From assembly GCF_003129905.1 (NCBI RefSeq), contig NZ_QFFM01000001.1:124001-188000 (forward strand): a stretch of 64,000 nt of DNA, read 5' to 3'. Below, piece after piece: positions 62,046 to 64,000 of this stretch (the first letter of the stretch is position 1; every line of letters begins with the position of its first letter). The translations under genes were made by a program, and so were the position numbers. The notes beneath the pieces were generated by a model. It ran no database searches. It was not told the origin of the DNA and saw nothing but the letters and a program-made list of their open reading frames with translations. This DNA is from Bifidobacterium callitrichidarum. GTDB taxonomy: Bacteria; Actinomycetota; Actinomycetes; Actinomycetales; Bifidobacteriaceae.

Positions 62046-63413
62046 ATGACTGCAGCAGTCGAAGAGACTGGACTGAACCAGGTGGCGGGCAAGGCCGCCG
62101 CCATGGTACGCGATTCGGTCAAGACCGTGATCGCCGCCTCGATGGTGGGCACCGCCATCGAATTCTACGATTTCTACGCCTACGGCACCGCCGCGGCGAA
62201 CTACTTCCCGCACATCTTCTTCTCCGACAAGGCCAACCCGACCGTCGCCCTGCTGATGAGCCTGCTGACCTTCGCCATCGCGTTCATCGCCCGCCCGCTC
62301 GGCTCGCTGGTCTTCGGCCACTTCGGCGACCGCATGGGCCGCAAGACCACTCTGGTCGTCTCGCTGATGACCATGGGCGTCGGCACGTTCCTCATCGGCT
62401 GCCTGCCCACCTACGACCAGGCCGGCGTGTTCGCCGTCGCCATCCTGTGCCTGCTGCGCTTCATCCAGGGCATCGGCCTGGGCGGCGAATGGTCCGGCGC
62501 CGCACTGGTGGCCACCGAGAACGCCCCGGAGAACAAGCGCGCCCTGTACGGCTCCTTCCCGGAGCTGGGTGCCCCGATCGGCTTCTTCCTGTCCAACGGC
62601 ACCTACTTCGTGCTCGAGTCCTTCAATGACCAGGACGCCATGCTGGCTTGGGGCTGGCGCGTGCCGTTCCTGCTGTCCGCCGTGCTGGTGATCGTCGGCC
62701 TCGTGGTCCGCGTCCACATGGAGGAGACCCCGATCTTCCGCATGGCCCAGGAGCAGAAGAAGGTCGTCAAGTCCCCGCTCACCGAGGTCTTCCGCAAGTC
62801 CTGGTGTCAGGTGCTGCAGGCCACCTTCCTCGTGGCCGTGACCTACACGCTGTTCTACACGCTGGCCACCTGGTCCCTCGCATGGGGCACCAAGGACGTC
62901 GCGAACGGCGGCGGCAACCTGGGCTTCACCAACCAGGAATACCTGCTCATGCTCATGATCTCCATCTGCGTGTTCGCCCTGTTCATCGTGCTGTCCTGCC
63001 TGTACGCGGACAAGATCGGCCGCCGTCGCGTGCTGACCTTCTCCTCCTGCGCGCTCGTGGTCTTCGCCGTGCTGTTCCCGTTCCTGCTGGACGGTCAGCT
63101 CGTGGGCCAGAAGAACTTCGCCGCCAACATGGCTTTCCTGTGCATCGGCTTCGCGCTGATGGGCATCGCCTTCGGCCCGATCGGTGCCTTCCTGCCTGAG
63201 CTGTTCGACGCCAACGTGCGCTACTCCGGCTCTGGCATCGGCTACAACCTCGCCGCCATCGTGGGCGCCGCCTTCGTGCCGACCATCGCCACCTGGCTGT
63301 CCCACAACTGGGGCGTCCACTCCGTGGGCCTCTACCTCGGCGTGATGGCCGTGTGCTGCCTGGTCTCCGTGCTCACCTGCCGGGAGACCAAGGACGTTGA
63401 CTTTACTAAGTAA
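62046..63413 (+). CDS. MFS transporter of the metabolite:H+ symporter (MHS) family
   Basis: 455 residues, twelve helices. KTVIAASMVGTAIEFYDFYA in helix 1, ARPLGSLVFGHFGDRMGRKT (motif A), RFIQGIGLGGEWSGAALVAT and ENAPENKRALYGSFPELGAP place it with ShiA/ProP/YhjE-type proton symporters of organic acids or betaines. Substrate unknown. Its last codons (DVDFTK-TAA) lie in a perfect 12-bp palindrome, and the same six residues are encoded again 190 bases downstream with different codons and TGA (63583-63603). Confidence 0.9.
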   Translation: MTAAVEETGLNQVAGKAAAMVRDSVKTVIAASMVGTAIEFYDFYAYGTAAANYFPHIFFSDKANPTVALLMSLLTFAIAFIARPLGSLVFGHFGDRMGRKTTLVVSLMTMGVGTFLIGCLPTYDQAGVFAVAILCLLRFIQGIGLGGEWSGAALVATENAPENKRALYGSFPELGAPIGFFLSNGTYFVLESFNDQDAMLAWGWRVPFLLSAVLVIVGLVVRVHMEETPIFRMAQEQKKVVKSPLTEVFRKSWCQVLQATFLVAVTYTLFYTLATWSLAWGTKDVANGGGNLGFTNQEYLLMLMISICVFALFIVLSCLYADKIGRRRVLTFSSCALVVFAVLFPFLLDGQLVGQKNFAANMAFLCIGFALMGIAFGPIGAFLPELFDANVRYSGSGIGYNLAAIVGAAFVPTIATWLSHNWGVHSVGLYLGVMAVCCLVSVLTCRETKDVDFTK

Positions 63414-63603
63414 AGTCAACGGCTGCCGATCGACCTTCGTTCGGCTATCGCCTCTCTCAGGCGTCACCTACAGACAGTCCACTGGACTGTCCGCTTAACG
63501 GCGCCGTGCGATTGCCTATAGGTTGCAATCGCTCACTTCGGCTACGAAAGCCCACCGGGCTTTCGCTTAACGCCTCAGCACGGACGTTGATTTCACGAAG
63601 TGA
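63393..63603 (+). repeat. Hairpin-rich element bounded by two codings of the carrier C-terminus
   Basis: First copy GACGTTGACTTTACTAAGTAA-like at 63393-63413, second at 63583-63603; both translate DVDFTK-stop, with differences only at GAC/GAT, TTT/TTC, ACT/ACG and TAA/TGA. Between them are three perfect hairpins: GACAGTCCA/TGGACTGTC, GCGATTGC/GCAATCGC and CGAAAGCCC/GGGCTTTCG, the first and third followed by CGCTTAACG. Confidence 0.85.
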
Positions 63604-63612
63604 CCTTTTCTT

Positions 63613-63658
63613 GGCCCCCTCTGATGAGGGGGCTGGCAGCGGAGCTGACTGGGGGAGA
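63613..63658 (+). repeat. REP-like element after the MHS carrier
   Basis: GGCCCCCTCTGATGAGGGGG then CAGCGGAGCTGACTGGGGGA. Diverged full-length copy of the ~50-bp family, adjacent to the duplicated gene end. Confidence 0.8.
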
Positions 63659-63730
63659 GACCATGAGTCTTTCACCTTACGGCGGCTTTCTAGGCCAAGT
63701 GAAATCCACTGAAATTTATAACTAAAAACT

Positions 63731-63822
63731 GGTTCACGTTGTGAAATTTTTTGATTCCACAACGTGAACCCCCGCGGGCTTTTCCGAAACGACAGGACTA
63801 AACCTGCATATCGGAAAAGCCC
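63731..63822. promoter_or_regulatory. Two perfect hairpins in the ilvC leader region
   Basis: GGTTCACGTTGTG/CACAACGTGAACC (63731-63743 and 63758-63770) and GGGCTTTTCCGA/TCGGAAAAGCCC (63776-63787 and 63811-63822). They lie 89-180 bases before the ilvC start and may be operators or leader RNA folds. The remaining sequence to 63910 is AT-rich and holds the likely promoter. Confidence 0.75.
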
Positions 63823-63910
63823 ACAAGGAAAAACCAAGAATTTTCCGCATCAGCGGAACGCATTAATACTCACCCCATAAATAAACAATAGATATAAAGG
63901 AGCGCCAAAA

Positions 63911-64000
63911 ATGGCAGCAACTATCTGGTACGAGAAGGACGCCGATCTGTCCGTGTTCGATGGCAAGAAGGTCGCCATCCTGGGCTACGGCTCTCAGGGC
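63911..64000 (+). CDS. ilvC: Ketol-acid reductoisomerase, N-terminal part
   Basis: Thirty codons before the window ends. [20 protein letters not shown] followed by [10 protein letters not shown] is the IlvC start with the NADP-binding GxGxxG strand. AAAGGAG lies 8 bases before the ATG. The enzyme acts in valine, leucine and isoleucine synthesis; a branched-chain amino acid importer lies 9 kb upstream, so both supply routes are close together. Continues beyond the right edge. Confidence 0.96.
   Translation, partial: MAATIWYEKDADLSVFDGKKVAILGYGSQG

Overview
The window looks like Bifidobacterium chromosome, probably the B. longum/breve group. It has high GC with strong GC3 bias. It carries a GH13_18 sucrose phosphorylase whose catalytic residues fall at the Bifidobacterium numbering (D192/E232/D290), a GH120 beta-xylosidase, paired CrcB proteins, and FHA/PP2C genes of the actinobacterial Ser/Thr kinase cluster. 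The genus call is an inference from gene content, not from a database search.

Layout. 1-1.36 kb: end of an fhaA-fhaB-pstP signalling cluster (minus strand). 1.8-6.1 kb: S9 peptidase and an alpha/beta hydrolase. 6.3-11.2 kb: a compact operon of VWA/solute-binding lipoprotein, XpaC-like, solute-binding-like and TelA-like proteins. 11.2-14.4 kb: DMT exporter, small membrane protein, MsrAB and a flavin/PLP-oxidase-fold protein. 14.5-21.2 kb: accessory genes (Fic, PLD-helicase-DUF3427, Nudix, YbjQ). 21.3-26.2 kb: a low-GC decayed island bounded by a direct repeat of the tRNA-Leu 3' end plus its terminator; it holds an AlbA_2/ATPase regulator, a membrane protein and a truncated IS transposase. 26.3-33 kb: tgt, htrA and a divergent heavy-metal P-type ATPase. 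33-39.5 kb: TetR regulator, sugar ABC importer and GH120 enzyme (xylo-oligosaccharide use). 39.6-49.2 kb: DUF4143 ATPase, ferredoxin-NADP reductase, HtpX, tRNA-Gly, DMT transporter, fba, purA and a crcB pair. 49.4-55.1 kb: complete branched-chain amino-acid ABC importer (livHMGF + binding protein), with an unusual domain fused to LivH. 55.2-61.6 kb: sucrose regulon (phosphorylase, two MFS carriers, LacI regulator, four copies of one operator palindrome). 61.6-64 kb: MHS-type MFS carrier and the start of ilvC.

Non-coding structure is unusually rich. (i) A roughly 50-bp REP-like element (GGCTCCCCT..AGGGGAGCTGTC..ACTGAGGGG) occurs about ten times and has been absorbed in frame into two proteins. 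(ii) Three accessory genes with nucleotide-binding or Fic domains (Fic, AlbA_2-ATPase, DUF4143-ATPase) each start behind an array of 12-16-bp sites spaced about 20-23 bp; two arrays share the core CTAATGTA. (iii) Hairpin-rich segments after livF and after the MHS carrier are followed by a second copy of the gene's last codons with a different stop codon. (iv) There are a 63-bp tandem triplicate, a 42-bp-spaced inverted set between tgt and htrA, and a diffuse AGYGAYGGCAT family.

Limits: no similarity search was run. Family names rest on motifs and domain order read by eye, and start codons were chosen from visible ribosome-binding sites.
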